From the NCBI GenBank assembly GCA_022841705.1, contig JALHQZ010000009.1, positions 62,001 through 126,000 on the forward strand: 64,000 nucleotides of DNA, given 5' to 3'. The position numbers and the translations under genes were made by a program. A model generated the notes under the pieces. It was not told where the DNA came from and made no database searches. It worked only from the letters and a program-made list of their open reading frames with translations. This document shows positions 63,468 to 64,000 of this stretch, piece by piece; position 1 is the first letter of the stretch, and every line of letters begins with the position of its first letter. The DNA comes from Pirellulales bacterium. GTDB taxonomy: Bacteria; Planctomycetota; Planctomycetia; Pirellulales; Lacipirellulaceae.

Positions 63468-64000
63468 ATGTCAGCCAAACTATTTCGCCAATCGTCACCC
63501 CTCAAGTCGGCCGGGTTCACCCTTGTGGAGCTGCTGGTGGTCATCGCGATCATCGGCATCCTCGTCGCGCTTTTGCTCCCCGCCGTGCAAGCGGCGCGCG
63601 AAGCAGCGCGACGTTCGCAGTGCATTAACAACATGCGGCAGATCGGACTGGCTTGCCATTTGGTCGAGTCGGCGACGAAAAAGTTCCCGACAGCTGGGGG
63701 CGCGGTTGAACAGTTCACCAACCAAGCCGAGTTGGTTAAGCCGCTCTATGGCTTTGAGAATGCGGGTTGGATGTATCAAATTCTCCCTTCAATCGAAGAG
63801 CAGAGCCTCGCCGACATGCGGAAAGGCACTTCCCCCGCAACTGCTGGATTTATCGAAAGCGGAATGATTGAGATTCCCGTGGCGATGTTCAACTGTCCTT
63901 CCCGAAGCGGCCGCTTCGCCACGATCGGAACCGACGTATATATGCTGCCTGATTACGCGGGCGTGATGGCTAGCCATAACGATGTCAACTGGCTGCCTGG
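63468..64000 (+). CDS. DUF1559 prepilin-like protein, cut at the window end
   Basis: The frame opens at ATG 63468 and runs off the end after 177 codons. MSAKLFRQSSPLKSAGFTLV then ELLVVIAIIGILVALLLPAV is the prepilin signal of a type IV pilin-like protein with the cleavage-site Gly just before FTLVE. It continues QAAREAARRSQCINNMRQIG and LACHLVESATKKFPTAGG, the normal DUF1559 start. More of the body (GWMYQILPSIEEQSLADM and IEIPVAMFNCPSRSG, then PDYAGVMASHNDVNW) is visible before the cut. It is closer to the classic form than the one at 40201. It lies after the PEP-CTERM cassette genes on the same strand. The rest of the protein is outside the window. Confidence 0.9.
   Translation, partial: MSAKLFRQSSPLKSAGFTLVELLVVIAIIGILVALLLPAVQAAREAARRSQCINNMRQIGLACHLVESATKKFPTAGGAVEQFTNQAELVKPLYGFENAGWMYQILPSIEEQSLADMRKGTSPATAGFIESGMIEIPVAMFNCPSRSGRFATIGTDVYMLPDYAGVMASHNDVNWLP

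Noticed and set aside
1..64000. tRNA or rRNA genes and transposases
   Set aside because: I looked in gaps longer than 100 bases and found no cloverleaf-like or rRNA-like stretch and no transposase domain in any translated frame; short RNA genes could still be missed by eye.

Overview
The window looks like a chromosomal segment from a planctomycete, most likely of the Pirellulales type. This is an inference from gene content: many secreted proteins ending in a VPEP-type (PEP-CTERM) sorting signal, several of them with dockerin-like Asp repeats; DUF1559 pilin-like proteins; an ECF sigma factor with a long membrane/coiled-coil extension; Ser/Thr kinases with unusual C-termini; an FG-GAP/ASPIC protein beside a vanadium-type haloperoxidase; and many dispersed palindromes between genes. 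The DNA is GC-rich, genes lie on both strands, and I see no rRNA, tRNA, CRISPR array or transposase.

Layout. 1-9.4 kb: start of a membrane protein, a small Cys-rich lipoprotein-like gene, a 3-methyladenine DNA glycosylase, two PEP-CTERM proteins, a TIGR03790 protein, an FHA-GGDEF protein and a TonB-dependent receptor. 9.4-20.9 kb: a Ser/Thr kinase with a palindromic element inside its activation loop, a Wzz/BY-kinase-like protein with an altered Walker A, an exosortase, an AIM24-like protein, a sigma factor fused to an export-type domain, and folP. 21-30 kb: a PII protein with a receiver-like neighbour, a membrane protein, a decayed DapA-family gene, yacG, fmdB-like, grpE, dnaJ, and a chaperonin cluster with two groEL genes around one groES. 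30-38.5 kb: a MarR-controlled RND efflux operon with a visible promoter/operator, an M50 protease and an HD-GYP phosphodiesterase. 38.5-51.7 kb: a sorbosone-dehydrogenase-like protein, a DUF1559 protein, a large secreted protein, a kinase with a pseudo-receiver, a J-domain/LRR protein, a flavoprotein, and an rdgB-M20 amidohydrolase pair. 52-64 kb: a cluster of PEP-CTERM proteins including a GH16-type hydrolase divergent from a LacI regulator, the FG-GAP and haloperoxidase pair, two mosaic sister PEP-CTERM genes and the start of a second DUF1559 protein.

How the parts connect. The exosortase at 15.1-16.4 kb is the expected processing enzyme for the eight PEP-CTERM proteins seen here. The chain-length/BY-kinase-like protein beside it and the sigma factor carrying an export-type domain suggest a link to exopolysaccharide at the cell surface. 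dnaJ-grpE and the groEL/groES genes form a proteostasis block. The LacI gene, two shared decamers in the intergenic region and a promoter-like sequence suggest sugar-responsive control of the GH16 gene.

The most unusual observations are: (1) a decayed second copy of the rdgB-M20 amidohydrolase pair about 6 kb from the intact pair, with an identifiable internal deletion and a 4-base frameshifting duplication; (2) a palindromic repeat inserted in frame in a kinase activation loop; (3) a rich set of modular palindromes, some doubled into long hairpins; (4) two neighbouring PEP-CTERM genes that share leader and C-terminal cassette but have unrelated middles; and (5) a BY-kinase-like protein without the Walker A lysine next to an exosortase.
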